This document shows positions 35,067 to 43,034 of a DNA stretch of 50,681 bases, in pieces. The translations under genes and the position numbers were made by a program. This DNA comes from CAYHOI01 sp964358175 (GTDB lineage Bacteria > Margulisbacteria > Riflemargulisbacteria > GWF2-35-9): positions 1-50,681 of the forward strand of contig CAYHOI010000003.1 of assembly GCA_964358175.1 (NCBI GenBank), given 5' to 3'. The number at the start of each line of letters is the position of its first letter. The stretch's first letter is position 1. The notes beneath the pieces were generated by a model. The model was not told the DNA's origin and did no database searches. It saw only the letters and a program-made list of their open reading frames with translations.

Positions 35067-35095
35067 TTCTTTCATTTGCGGAACCATTTTATAAT
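35067..35095 (+). promoter_or_regulatory. leaderless promoter of the phosphoribosyltransferase gene
   Basis: TATAAT (35090-35095) is followed after 6 nt by ATG (35102) with no ribosome site. The -35 (TTCTTT, 17 bp upstream) is weak. The same bases read TATTAT on the minus strand and might be the -10 of cmk. Confidence 0.5.
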
Positions 35096-35101
35096 ACCCA
35101 G

Positions 35102-35566
35102 ATGAGCAAGGATCAGACAAGTGTTTTGAGTGGAACCCAACTTACCTGGGAGGGGTTTGATATTCTCTCAACGAGGATAAGTAATGCCATACGTGAGAGG
35201 AAATATCAAATTGATGCAATTGTAGGGATCGCGCGAGGGGGAATGTTTCTTGCAGGAGCGTTATCCTACAAGCTTGAAATCAAGAATGTCTTTCTCGTGA
35301 ATACTCAACTTTATTCCAATCGACAACGTGTGAACCCAAGAATTCTTCATGCACCCAAAGATATTTTTTTTGAAAACATTCTGGTTGTTGATGATATTCT
35401 TGACACCGGCTCAACCTACTATCTGATACAAGAGTTTGTGAGAACCATTTCTAATAATGCCATTTGGACAGTACTCATTGACAAAGGCAAAAGCAATATT
35501 CAAGTAGATTTTATTGGAGAAAGACTCCATGCAGATTTCTGGATTGATTTTCCGTGGAGCCGATGA
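35102..35566 (+). CDS. purine-type phosphoribosyltransferase
   Basis: The 154-residue protein has the PRPP-binding motif ILVVDDILDTGST (93-105) and the loop VGIARGGM (41-48), which is typical of xanthine/hypoxanthine phosphoribosyltransferases of the Gpt type. These salvage a purine base with PRPP. The substrate cannot be assigned. It is followed by a glycosyltransferase with ATGA overlap. Confidence 0.8.
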   Translation: MSKDQTSVLSGTQLTWEGFDILSTRISNAIRERKYQIDAIVGIARGGMFLAGALSYKLEIKNVFLVNTQLYSNRQRVNPRILHAPKDIFFENILVVDDILDTGSTYYLIQEFVRTISNNAIWTVLIDKGKSNIQVDFIGERLHADFWIDFPWSR

Positions 35567-36453
35567 GGGGTTATCCACAGGGCAACTCCACGGCAAGGAA
35601 TCCTCTAATCTCTATTGTTTTACCAGTATTTAATAGAGAAACAAGGCTAATAAATACCATTGAATCCGTTATACAACAAAGCTTTCAGGATTTTGAGTTG
35701 ATCATTGTTGACGATGGATCCAACGACTCATCGGTCAGAATAGCTGAGGCCTACCAAAAAAGTTACCCACAGAAGATTAGATATTTTATCCAGAAGAACA
35801 GAGGCGTTTCATCGGCCAGAAACGTAGGCATTAAAAGGGCTAGGGGCGTTTATCTTGCTTTTATTGATAGCGATGACTTGTGGATAAAGTCAAAGCTTGA
35901 AAAGCAAGTAACGAAAATGAGAACCCTTGGATGGGAGGTTAGCCAGACAGAGGAACAGTGGGTTAGAAATGGAAAAAAGGTCAATGCAATGAAAAAGCAT
36001 ACAAAACGGAGTGGTCGAATATTTTATGATTGCTTACCACTTTGTTTAGTTTCGCCCTCTGCGGTGATGATTAAGAGAGCTGTATTTGAGAAAATAGGTC
36101 AGTTTGATGAAAAGCTATTGGTGACCGAGGATTATGATTTATGGTTACGAATAAGCCTGCATTATCCAATCTACTTAATATCTGAAAAGTTGGTTGTAAA
36201 GTATGGTGGTCATTCTGATCAGCTGTCGCATAAATACAGCAGTATGGATGTTTTTCGAATTTATGCGATGAGAAAACTATTAAGAATAAGCTGGGGTCAG
36301 CTCGATTCCTTAAAAAAGGCCGCTCTTTACTGGTGGATCAAGGAAAAAGCAAACATTGTAGCAACCGGTGCCCTAAAGAGACGTAAATGGTTTGTTTTTC
36401 TACAGCACAAGATGATCTTCTTATGGTATAACGCCAGTTGGCAGTGGTTATAG
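35563..36453 (+). CDS. family 2 glycosyltransferase
   Basis: The 296-residue GT-A enzyme begins ISIVLPVFNRETRLINTIES, has the nucleotide-binding IIVDDGSNDSS with Asp50/Asp51, NRGVSSARNVGIKRARG, and the metal site DSDDLW (102-107). EDYDLWLRI is the acceptor-side ED motif. It transfers a sugar from a nucleotide donor, probably to a cell-surface glycan. There is no membrane segment. ATG 35563 overlaps the upstream stop (ATGA); GTG at 35554 is possible. No other glycan genes are near. Confidence 0.88.
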   Translation: MRGYPQGNSTARNPLISIVLPVFNRETRLINTIESVIQQSFQDFELIIVDDGSNDSSVRIAEAYQKSYPQKIRYFIQKNRGVSSARNVGIKRARGVYLAFIDSDDLWIKSKLEKQVTKMRTLGWEVSQTEEQWVRNGKKVNAMKKHTKRSGRIFYDCLPLCLVSPSAVMIKRAVFEKIGQFDEKLLVTEDYDLWLRISLHYPIYLISEKLVVKYGGHSDQLSHKYSSMDVFRIYAMRKLLRISWGQLDSLKKAALYWWIKEKANIVATGALKRRKWFVFLQHKMIFLWYNASWQWL

Positions 36454-36457
36454 GTGA

Positions 36458-37162
36458 TCAACCCCCTCTAGCTGTAATCATGGTGTCGAGAAGACGAGTT
36501 AGCAGAACATACATATTTGATATATATGGAGTCCCCTTCAGGAGATCATGCGCAGATTGCACAGAAGAGCTGACTTCGAGATCTTGAGCACAAGAGAGGA
36601 TAAACCGTTCGACAGAAGTTTCGCTTACTTCAAGGTGAAATTGGAGGCCAACAACGCGACCGTTGTCATAATCAAAGGCCTGATTCTGACAAGCCTGGCT
36701 AAAGAAAGAATGGCAACACAACGGGGGGATTGAAAAGGTGTCACCATGCCAATGAAAAGGGGTAAAACGCCCGGGGAAAATCTTCCAAAACGAAGAGCTT
36801 AATGCGGAATTAGTTTGAACAACTGGAAACCAGCCAATTTCTCGATGCGCATTTTTTGACACAACGCCCCCAAGAGCCTCAGCAATAAGTTGTGCCCCCA
36901 GGCAGATACCCAAAACCAATTTATTATGGTCAATCGCCTGTTGAATAAATATTTTCTCTGAAGGTAGCCAGGAGAAACAATCAGTATCCCTTGTTCCCAT
37001 ACCCCCTCCCATAATGATCAAAAAATCAAAAGAACTAAGAGTTGGCAAGGGGTCACCTAAAAATAATCTTGAACGAGAAAGTGTGTGATGATGGAGTTTT
37101 GCCCATCTCGCAATATTATCCGGTTCTTCAAAAGGCTCATGTTCTAAGGAATGGATTCTCAT
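36458..37162 (-). CDS. class I glutamine amidotransferase domain protein
   Basis: The 234-residue protein is a GATase1 resembling the stand-alone GMP synthase-like type. The nucleophile Cys87 is in LGICLGAQLIAEALGG, and the His176/Glu178 pair is in GLQFHLEVSE. The start MRIHSLEHEPFEEPDNI is typical of this group. The role could be glutamine hydrolysis for an unknown partner or gamma-glutamyl hydrolysis. ATG 37162 comes 8 nt after TATACT with no ribosome site. Confidence 0.85.
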   Translation of the reverse strand: MRIHSLEHEPFEEPDNIARWAKLHHHTLSRSRLFLGDPLPTLSSFDFLIIMGGGMGTRDTDCFSWLPSEKIFIQQAIDHNKLVLGICLGAQLIAEALGGVVSKNAHREIGWFPVVQTNSALSSSFWKIFPGRFTPFHWHGDTFSIPPLCCHSFFSQACQNQAFDYDNGRVVGLQFHLEVSETSVERFILSCAQDLEVSSSVQSAHDLLKGTPYISNMYVLLTRLLDTMITARGG

Positions 37163-37170
37163 TAAGGGAA

Positions 37171-37200
37171 AGTATACCGCGATTAAAAGAGTTCTGGAAA
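37171..37200 (-). promoter_or_regulatory. amidotransferase promoter, almost leaderless
   Basis: Leftward TTTCCA (37200-37195) and TATACT (37176-37171) are 18 bp apart; the ATG follows 8 nt after the -10. Confidence 0.5.
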
Positions 37201-37215
37201 GGCCGGGCAATGCCA

Positions 37216-37244
37216 TTGACGACTGACCATTATTTCTGTACCAT
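37216..37244 (+). promoter_or_regulatory. leaderless promoter of the winged-helix gene
   Basis: TTGACG (37216-37221) and TACCAT (37239-37244) are 17 bp apart; the ATG at 37252 follows after 7 nt, with no ribosome site. Confidence 0.55.
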
Positions 37245-37251
37245 TAGCTTA

Positions 37252-37827
37252 ATGGTTGACCTTCTGCCCTGTCTTATCCAGTCCAAGGTTAAACGCAAGT
37301 TGTTAAAACTTTTTCTTTTTAATAAGAACAAGAAATTTCATACACGGGAATTAAGCCGAGTGGTGGAGGAGCCTATTTCGGCGGTGCAACGAGAAATTAA
37401 GAAGTTACTGGAGCTTCAAATCATTGTTAAACTCCCAGAAGGGAATCTTGTAAATTACTTTGTAAATACACAGTCGCCTTTCTTTGAGGATTTAAAGGCC
37501 GTTATATTAAAAACAACAACGGAGCCAAAAGACTTTTTTAGGCTGTTAATTAATACTAAAACCATTCAAAAGATTTATTTGCATGGAGAGACCGTTAAAT
37601 CACCGATGAAATTTTCAGAACCCGTTAAACTTTTGATTGTCGGAACGATGGATGAGCCGGATGTTCACGAGTATCTTACTGCAATAATGGAGATATTTAA
37701 TCGTGATTATGAGTTAATTTATTTAGATCCGGATGCCTTTGAGAAATCAAAGCTCGATGGTGGGCAAATGGGTGGGATTTTGAAGAGCAAGAGCCTTTTG
37801 CAGCTTAAGAATAATGATTCAGGTTGA
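37252..37827 (+). CDS. winged-helix protein with degenerate nucleotidyltransferase-like domain
   Basis: Residues 10-75 of 191 form an ArsR/MarR-like winged helix (KLLKLFLFNKNKKFHTRELS, then AVQREIKKLLELQIIVKL). From about residue 100 the sequence follows the MNT nucleotidyltransferase plan: IQKIYLHGETVKS at the GSxxxG position, VKLLIVGTM where DxDL is expected, and a late strand ELIYLDPDAF. The catalytic Gly-Ser and Asp pair are missing, so it should be inactive and perhaps only regulatory. Domain assignment is by pattern and moderate. The longer upstream frame overlaps the divergent amidotransferase and is not used. Confidence 0.7.
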   Translation: MVDLLPCLIQSKVKRKLLKLFLFNKNKKFHTRELSRVVEEPISAVQREIKKLLELQIIVKLPEGNLVNYFVNTQSPFFEDLKAVILKTTTEPKDFFRLLINTKTIQKIYLHGETVKSPMKFSEPVKLLIVGTMDEPDVHEYLTAIMEIFNRDYELIYLDPDAFEKSKLDGGQMGGILKSKSLLQLKNNDSG

Positions 37828-37866
37828 TGCTTTGAATGCCCACACCTTTTCTGTTCCTAAAAAATC

Positions 37867-37994
37867 TATACTTCGACCGAATTGGGTTTCGGTTTTTTAA
37901 AAACCTGAAAACTAATCGCACTTCGACAAGCTCAGTGACCGCTCAGCATAACTCAGACTAAACTGGTTCCAAAAACCACTCAAGTCTGAGTATA
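37867..37994 (+). repeat. palindromic MITE-like repeat, copy 3
   Basis: The 128-bp copy has TATACTTCGACCGAATTGGG at the left and CAAGTCTGAGTATA at the right, with the middle module GCACTTCGACAAGCTCAGTG present. It lies between the converging 3' ends of the winged-helix gene and dprA. Confidence 0.8.
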
Positions 37995-38012
37995 TGTTCA
38001 TCGATGCCTTGA

Positions 38013-39050
38013 TTATTTTTTTACAAAATATTTTCCACTGAGTTCACGAATTAGATTTTGAAGAAGAAGAAAAGATAGACTGCTCATGAGCTGAGAGGCA
38101 GGGATGCTCAACTTTGACTGAAGCGTATCTATATGAATAGGTTCAGGCCCAATGTGTTTTAAAACCTCTAATTCCTGCACAGAAAGCACATAATGAGGTT
38201 CACTAGGGAGTAATTTGGAGGGCGGAGTTAGCCAGGTTAGTTCATCAAGGATATCCTGGATAGACCGAACGAGTTTTGCCCCTTTTTGAATCAACAAATT
38301 TGGGCCTGCACTAAATTCATCAGTAGGACGACCAGGAACCGCAAAAACCTCACGATTATAGGATAATGCTTGATCAGCCGTAATGAGGGAGCCTCCAGAA
38401 GTAGCAGACTCGACCACAACGACGCCAACACTCAGGCCTGCGATAATCCGGTTGCGAAGTGGGAAAGTCCAGCGGTCTGCCGGATGAAGAGGGGGAAACT
38501 CTGTAACCAATAGACCATGGGCCTCAATTTCTTTATACAGTTTGCGATGGCTTGCCGGGTAGACTCGGTCAATTCCATGTCCTAGTACGGCGATAGTAAG
38601 CCCAGATTCCATTGCACCGCGGTGCGCAGCAGCATCGATACCTTCAGCAAGTCCGCTTACAACGACGAAATTGTAGTTCGCAAGCTCTCTAGAAAGATCA
38701 GTCGCAAATTGTGTATAGTAGAGAGTTGCTTTTCGCGTACCAACCATACCCATCATGGAGTCCTTCTCAAGCAACTTCAGATTTCCTTTAGCATATAAGA
38801 TAAATGGGAAATCGGGAATTTCTCGTAAGCGTGAGGGGTAGCGTTCATCTAAATAAGAAAGGATTTCTACAAAATGATCCATGCAGTACTGGCGAGATTC
38901 CTGAATGAACTTTGTGTAATCATGGGTGAGATATAAATATGCAGACAGATCCCTCCCTGAGACCAAAGCGCTTCGAAGCTGTCGCTGGATATCAGCTGGA
39001 GCATAGAAAGCTGAAAGGAGAAGATCAGATTGTTGATGAGTGGTGAGCAT
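38013..39050 (-). CDS. dprA: DNA processing protein DprA
   Basis: DprA loads RecA on incoming single-stranded DNA in transformation. The Rossmann fold carries GMVGTRKAT (101-109), VVVSGLAEGIDAAAHRGAM, and FPLRNRIIAGLS; a C-terminal winged helix covers about 280-345. ATG 39050 gives MLTTHQQ and overlaps dxr by 26 nt. Together with the pilin at 32497 it hints at natural competence, though comE-type genes are not in the window. Confidence 0.95.
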   Translation of the reverse strand: MLTTHQQSDLLLSAFYAPADIQRQLRSALVSGRDLSAYLYLTHDYTKFIQESRQYCMDHFVEILSYLDERYPSRLREIPDFPFILYAKGNLKLLEKDSMMGMVGTRKATLYYTQFATDLSRELANYNFVVVSGLAEGIDAAAHRGAMESGLTIAVLGHGIDRVYPASHRKLYKEIEAHGLLVTEFPPLHPADRWTFPLRNRIIAGLSVGVVVVESATSGGSLITADQALSYNREVFAVPGRPTDEFSAGPNLLIQKGAKLVRSIQDILDELTWLTPPSKLLPSEPHYVLSVQELEVLKHIGPEPIHIDTLQSKLSIPASQLMSSLSFLLLQNLIRELSGKYFVKK

Positions 39051-40170
39051 GAAGAGTGATCCTTGTTTGACGGTCAACGGCAAGAATATCCTCTAGAGAG
39101 GGTGATTTGATAGGTTGATGATGCTCAAGGCAATGTTCAATAAGAGGAACAATTTGATCAAAACGAATTTTATTGTGAAGAAATAACGAAACAGCCTCTT
39201 CATTTGCGGCACTAAATGAGGTTGGCCATGTCTGACCCTTTAGCCCAACCTCATAGGCAAGTTTAAGCCCTCTAAACTTGTCTAGATCTGGAGGAAGAAA
39301 CTCAAGTGATGTATTTTCAAGTCTGAGTGGGTGTTCTCGAAAGGGCAGGATTTTTCGAGAACTAAGTGCGTAGAGGATGGGCATTTTCATTGTAGGTGCA
39401 CTAAGTTGAGCGATTATAGCGCCGTTACGAAGTTCAATCATCCCATGAACAACGCTCTGTGGATGAATGAGCACATCGATTTTGGAATAGGGAAGCCGAA
39501 AAAGCCAATGTGCTTCAATAACCTCTAAGCCTTTGTTAATTAAAGTGGCACTATCAATTGTTATTTTATCACCCATAATCCAATTGGGATGCTTTAGTGC
39601 TTGCGAAAGGGTGACTTGAGAAAGGTCCTCTTGATGTAGAAAAGGCCCCCCGGAAGCGGTCAGGATCAATCGTGAAATATCAGGTTTTTTGAATCCGTTA
39701 AGACATAAGTCAATGGCAGCATGCTCACTGTCAATGGGATACAATTTTCGTTTGTATTTACGCAGAAATGAATTTACAAGATGCCCTGCTGCGACCAGAA
39801 CCTCTTTTGATGCGAGAGCAATGTCCTTGCCGGATTCGATCGCTGCTAGGGTTGGCTGAAGAGCTGCGGTTCCTACAATGGCGACACACACCATTTGTGC
39901 CTCAACCTGAGAGACAAGGTTTGTCAGACCGGATGTCCCATAAAAGAATACAGTATTTGGAAACTTAACTTTCAAGAAATCAGCATGTGGTTTTTCGCAA
40001 ACAGCGACAAAAGAAGGGCTAAACCGTATGATTTGTTTTTCAAGAAGAGATAAGTTCTGGTGACCACTAATCCCCACTAATTTAAAATGGTCGGAATAAT
40101 TTGCAATAATCTCGAGTGCTTGAATGCCAATTTTTCCTGTTGATCCTAGGACAATGATGCTGCGGGTCAT
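39025..40170 (-). CDS. dxr: 1-deoxy-D-xylulose 5-phosphate reductoisomerase
   Basis: Dxr commits DXP to the MEP isoprenoid pathway. The NADPH fold is GSTGKIGIQ (9-17); LASKEVLVAAG, YPIDSEHAAI and LTASGGPFL form the metal and substrate site, and ANEEAV is near the end. The 381-residue length is normal. ATG 40170 is one base from the cdsA stop; the frame is open further upstream, inside cdsA. Its place between cdsA and dprA follows the usual frr-uppS-cdsA-dxr cluster. Confidence 0.97.
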   Translation of the reverse strand: MTRSIIVLGSTGKIGIQALEIIANYSDHFKLVGISGHQNLSLLEKQIIRFSPSFVAVCEKPHADFLKVKFPNTVFFYGTSGLTNLVSQVEAQMVCVAIVGTAALQPTLAAIESGKDIALASKEVLVAAGHLVNSFLRKYKRKLYPIDSEHAAIDLCLNGFKKPDISRLILTASGGPFLHQEDLSQVTLSQALKHPNWIMGDKITIDSATLINKGLEVIEAHWLFRLPYSKIDVLIHPQSVVHGMIELRNGAIIAQLSAPTMKMPILYALSSRKILPFREHPLRLENTSLEFLPPDLDKFRGLKLAYEVGLKGQTWPTSFSAANEEAVSLFLHNKIRFDQIVPLIEHCLEHHQPIKSPSLEDILAVDRQTRITLHAHHSSTI

Positions 40171-40171
40171 G

Positions 40172-41056
40172 TTAGAGGTGTAAAATGAGAGCCAAGTAGT
40201 AGTAAACAACGGGAGCGAGGAGAATGAAGCTATCAGCTCGATCAAGTATCCCTCCGTGTCCAGGGAGGATATTGCTAGAATCTTTTGCGTGGTAAGTTCG
40301 CTTGATGAGGGACTCATAAAGATCACCAGCCTGTCCCAGCAACCCGATGAGTGCACCAAGGGTAATGCTATGCCACAAACCAACATGTAGTGCAAAAAAA
40401 CGGTTGGTGATAGAGGGGGAAACGTTATTTGCGACCCCTGAAATGAGCAACCAGGAAACGAGCACAGCGGCTAAAAAGCCCCCCAAAGCACCTTCTAGCG
40501 TTTTTTGGGGACTGATTTCTGGGTTAAGTTTATGACGTCCAAGCGTACTCCCAACCAAGTAAGCAACAATATCTAAAGACCAGATGGTAAATAGGACATA
40601 AAAGATTAACTCCTTACCATAAGGCAAGTTGCGAATAAGGATAAAGTACGCGTAAAACCAACCGATATAAACGATTCCTCGAAGGGTCACAAAGAGTTTG
40701 CGATTAAAGAAAAGAATTCGTCTACTACTCAGTTCCAGGAGAAATGCGATTAAGAAACAAAGGGATAACCCGATGACCAGGGGGGAGTGCCAGAAGAATT
40801 GAGTTTCTCGAATAAAAGCCAAAAGAATAAGTGTAATGGCAATAAAATGACCGGAAAGAAAAAAGGGTTCTTCCTCATGATAGGCCATATGAAAGAACTC
40901 ATTCAGACTTAAAACTGCAATACTAATAACGAAGACCAAAAAGGGCAGAGAACCGTAAGGCGGTAAGTCGAACAAGATGATTGTTATGACAATCGGTGCC
41001 AATAGAAGAATTGTCATACTACGCTGAAGAAGTTTTTTTAGCGAGATTCTATGCAT
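40172..41056 (-). CDS. cdsA: phosphatidate cytidylyltransferase
   Basis: CdsA makes CDP-diacylglycerol for phospholipids. The 294-residue protein has about eight membrane segments and the C-terminal signature AGDLYESLIKR...KDSSNILPGHGGILDRADS. The ATG at 41056 (MHRISLKKLL) overlaps the uppS stop by 8 nt; a longer start is possible but lies inside uppS. Confidence 0.95.
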   Translation of the reverse strand: MHRISLKKLLQRSMTILLLAPIVITIILFDLPPYGSLPFLVFVISIAVLSLNEFFHMAYHEEEPFFLSGHFIAITLILLAFIRETQFFWHSPLVIGLSLCFLIAFLLELSSRRILFFNRKLFVTLRGIVYIGWFYAYFILIRNLPYGKELIFYVLFTIWSLDIVAYLVGSTLGRHKLNPEISPQKTLEGALGGFLAAVLVSWLLISGVANNVSPSITNRFFALHVGLWHSITLGALIGLLGQAGDLYESLIKRTYHAKDSSNILPGHGGILDRADSFILLAPVVYYYLALILHL

Positions 41057-41744
41057 TAAGACCCCCGTATTTTCGGTCACGTGCATTAAAATCCTCAATG
41101 GCTTTTAGCAATAGCTGTTTGTTAAATTCTGGCCAACAGTGTGGGGTAACCCAGAGTTCAGAGTAAGCAGATTGCCACAGCATGAAATTGCTTAAGCGCA
41201 GGTCGCCACCAGTCCGAATAACCAAGTCGGGATCTGGGCAATCTCGGGTATAGAGATAATGAGAAAATTTTTCCTCTGTAAAGGAAGTTTCTGCATTGGC
41301 AATCATTTGCGAAAAGGCCCGAAGGATCTCTTGTCTACCCCCATAATTAACCATGAGATTCAGTCTTAAAGAGGTGTTCTCTCTCGTAAGATTCTCGGCC
41401 CAATCGATTTTTTTTCTTAGAGAAGGACTTAGTTTCTCGAGCTCTCCAAGAAAGCGAACTTGAACCCCTCTCTGGTGAAGCTCTGTGACTTCTTTGACCA
41501 GTAAAGAGTCAAGAGTTTTCATGAGGAAATTGACCTCCACTTCTGGTCGTTTCCAGTTTTCGGTTGAAAAAACATAAACCGAGAGGAACTCAATCCCTAG
41601 GGAGTAAACATCTTTGATCGTTTGCTTCAGCACTTTAATGCCTTGTTTGTGTCCAAGTGTACGTGGAAGACCCTTTTGCTGAGCCCATCGGCCATTCCCA
41701 TCCATAATGATAGCCACGTGTTTCGGAACCACAGAAGGAGCCAT
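41049..41744 (-). CDS. uppS: undecaprenyl diphosphate synthase
   Basis: UppS elongates farnesyl diphosphate to the C55 carrier for peptidoglycan. KHVAIIMDGNGRWAQQKGLPR holds the catalytic Asp15; STENWKRPEVEV and CPDPDLVIRTGGDLRLSNFM are the other conserved regions. The 231-residue length is typical. It starts directly after the frr stop (TGAATG). Confidence 0.97.
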   Translation of the reverse strand: MAPSVVPKHVAIIMDGNGRWAQQKGLPRTLGHKQGIKVLKQTIKDVYSLGIEFLSVYVFSTENWKRPEVEVNFLMKTLDSLLVKEVTELHQRGVQVRFLGELEKLSPSLRKKIDWAENLTRENTSLRLNLMVNYGGRQEILRAFSQMIANAETSFTEEKFSHYLYTRDCPDPDLVIRTGGDLRLSNFMLWQSAYSELWVTPHCWPEFNKQLLLKAIEDFNARDRKYGGLNA

Positions 41745-42278
41745 TCAAATTTCCATGATCTCTTTCTCTTTATGCTTTAGAAGATCATCAACGAGAGAAT
41801 TATGATGATCAGTAACCTTCTGGATTTCGTGCTCCTGACGCTTGAGGTCATCTTCACTGAGAAGCTTATTCTTCTTTGTTGTTTCCATAAAATCACGACG
41901 AATATTACGCAGAGCGATACGAGCATCTTCAGCCATCTTCTTGACAACCTTGTCGAGCTCCTTGCGTCGCTCTTCTGTAAGCGTTGGGATGGGCAGACGC
42001 AGAGTATGGCCATCACTCTGGGGATTGAGACCGAGGTCAGCCTTGGTGATCCCTTTCTCTACATCATTAATAGTACTTCGATCAAAAGGGGTAACAACAA
42101 GCGTACTGGTATCTTGAACATGGATAGACGCTACTTGCTTTAAGGGGAGAATAGAGCCATAACATTCTACCCGAACCCTAGACAAAATATCAGGACTAGC
42201 TCTACCTGTACGCACAGTGGCAAAGCTTTGTTTTAGACTTTCCATTGCTTTGTCCATTTTGTCTGTTAATTCACTCAT
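41745..42278 (-). CDS. frr: ribosome recycling factor
   Basis: The 177-residue factor splits post-termination ribosomes with EF-G. VRTGRASPDIL and LTEERRKELDKVVKKMAEDARIALRNIRRD are signature stretches. AAAGGAGACC precedes the ATG. It lies 21 nt after pyrH, the common order. Confidence 0.98.
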   Translation of the reverse strand: MSELTDKMDKAMESLKQSFATVRTGRASPDILSRVRVECYGSILPLKQVASIHVQDTSTLVVTPFDRSTINDVEKGITKADLGLNPQSDGHTLRLPIPTLTEERRKELDKVVKKMAEDARIALRNIRRDFMETTKKNKLLSEDDLKRQEHEIQKVTDHHNSLVDDLLKHKEKEIMEI

Positions 42279-42299
42279 AGCGGTCTCCTTTCGGTTGAT

Positions 42300-43034
42300 C
42301 TATTGGATGAGTGTTCCGACATCTTCACCCTGTAGTACACGACTGATATTTCCAGGAACAGTCAGGTTAAAAACAAGAAGAGGAATATTATTGTCTTTGC
42401 TGAGAGTAACGGCGGTTGAGTCCATGACCCTCAAATCCTGATGAAGAACGTCCCGATAACTAATCGTTCGATACATCACTGCGTCAGCATGTTGTACGGG
42501 ATCCTTGTCATAGACACCATCTACCTTAGTGGCTTTCAAAATAACATCAGCCCCAATTTCAATGGCACGAAGAACCGCAGTTGTATCGGTCGTAAAATAG
42601 GGATTGCCTGTTCCACCGGCAAAAATAACCACTCTGTTTTTTTCAAGGTGGCGAATGGCACGTCTGAGGATAAAAGGTTCAGCAACTTGTCGAATTTCAA
42701 AGGAAGTTTGAACTCGGGAATAAACGCCCTCATTTTCCAGGGCATCCTGAAGAGCCAGGGCATTCATGATCGTTGCAAGCATGCCCATATAATCAGCGGC
42801 AACACGATTCATTCCGTTAGCGGAAGCACTCATTCCACGAAAGATATTGCCACCACCGATTACAATGGCCAACTCTGTCTTAGTTAGAACGATCTCATGA
42901 ATTTCCTTAGCAAGATCTCGAAGGAACAGAGGATCAATGCCATATTTTCGAGAACCTAAGAAGGCCTCGCCACTCAATTTTAGAAGAACGCGCTTATACT
43001 TATTAATAGAAACACCCTCCAAACATAACTTCAT
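42300..43034 (-). CDS. pyrH: UMP kinase
   Basis: PyrH is the hexameric bacterial UMP kinase. YKRVLLKLSGEAFLG, VIGGGNIFRG, IFAGGTGNPYFTTDTTA and KVDGVYDKDP are all conserved. The listed ATG at 43034 overlaps the bioD stop (TAATG) but has no ribosome site and adds nine atypical residues. An in-frame ATT at 43007 lies 7 nt after GGAGGG and would give NKYKRVLLKLSGEAF directly after the start residue, the normal N-terminus. The true start may therefore be AUU. Confidence 0.96.
   Translation of the reverse strand: MKLCLEGVSINKYKRVLLKLSGEAFLGSRKYGIDPLFLRDLAKEIHEIVLTKTELAIVIGGGNIFRGMSASANGMNRVAADYMGMLATIMNALALQDALENEGVYSRVQTSFEIRQVAEPFILRRAIRHLEKNRVVIFAGGTGNPYFTTDTTAVLRAIEIGADVILKATKVDGVYDKDPVQHADAVMYRTISYRDVLHQDLRVMDSTAVTLSKDNNIPLLVFNLTVPGNISRVLQGEDVGTLIQ

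Noticed and set aside
35571..35887. Two exact DnaA-box words (TTATCCACA at 35571-35579 and TGTGGATAA at 35879-35887) in the glycosyltransferase gene
   Set aside because: They are 308 bp apart in opposite orientation, inside coding sequence, 18 kb from dnaA. A 9-mer is expected by chance about 0.4 times per 50 kb on both strands, so this is weak evidence for an origin or titration site.
39086..40395. Long N-terminal extension of dxr into cdsA
   Set aside because: The first 75 residues have no Dxr similarity and are the shadow of the cdsA 3' end; MTRSIIVLGSTG at 40170 is the true N-terminus.
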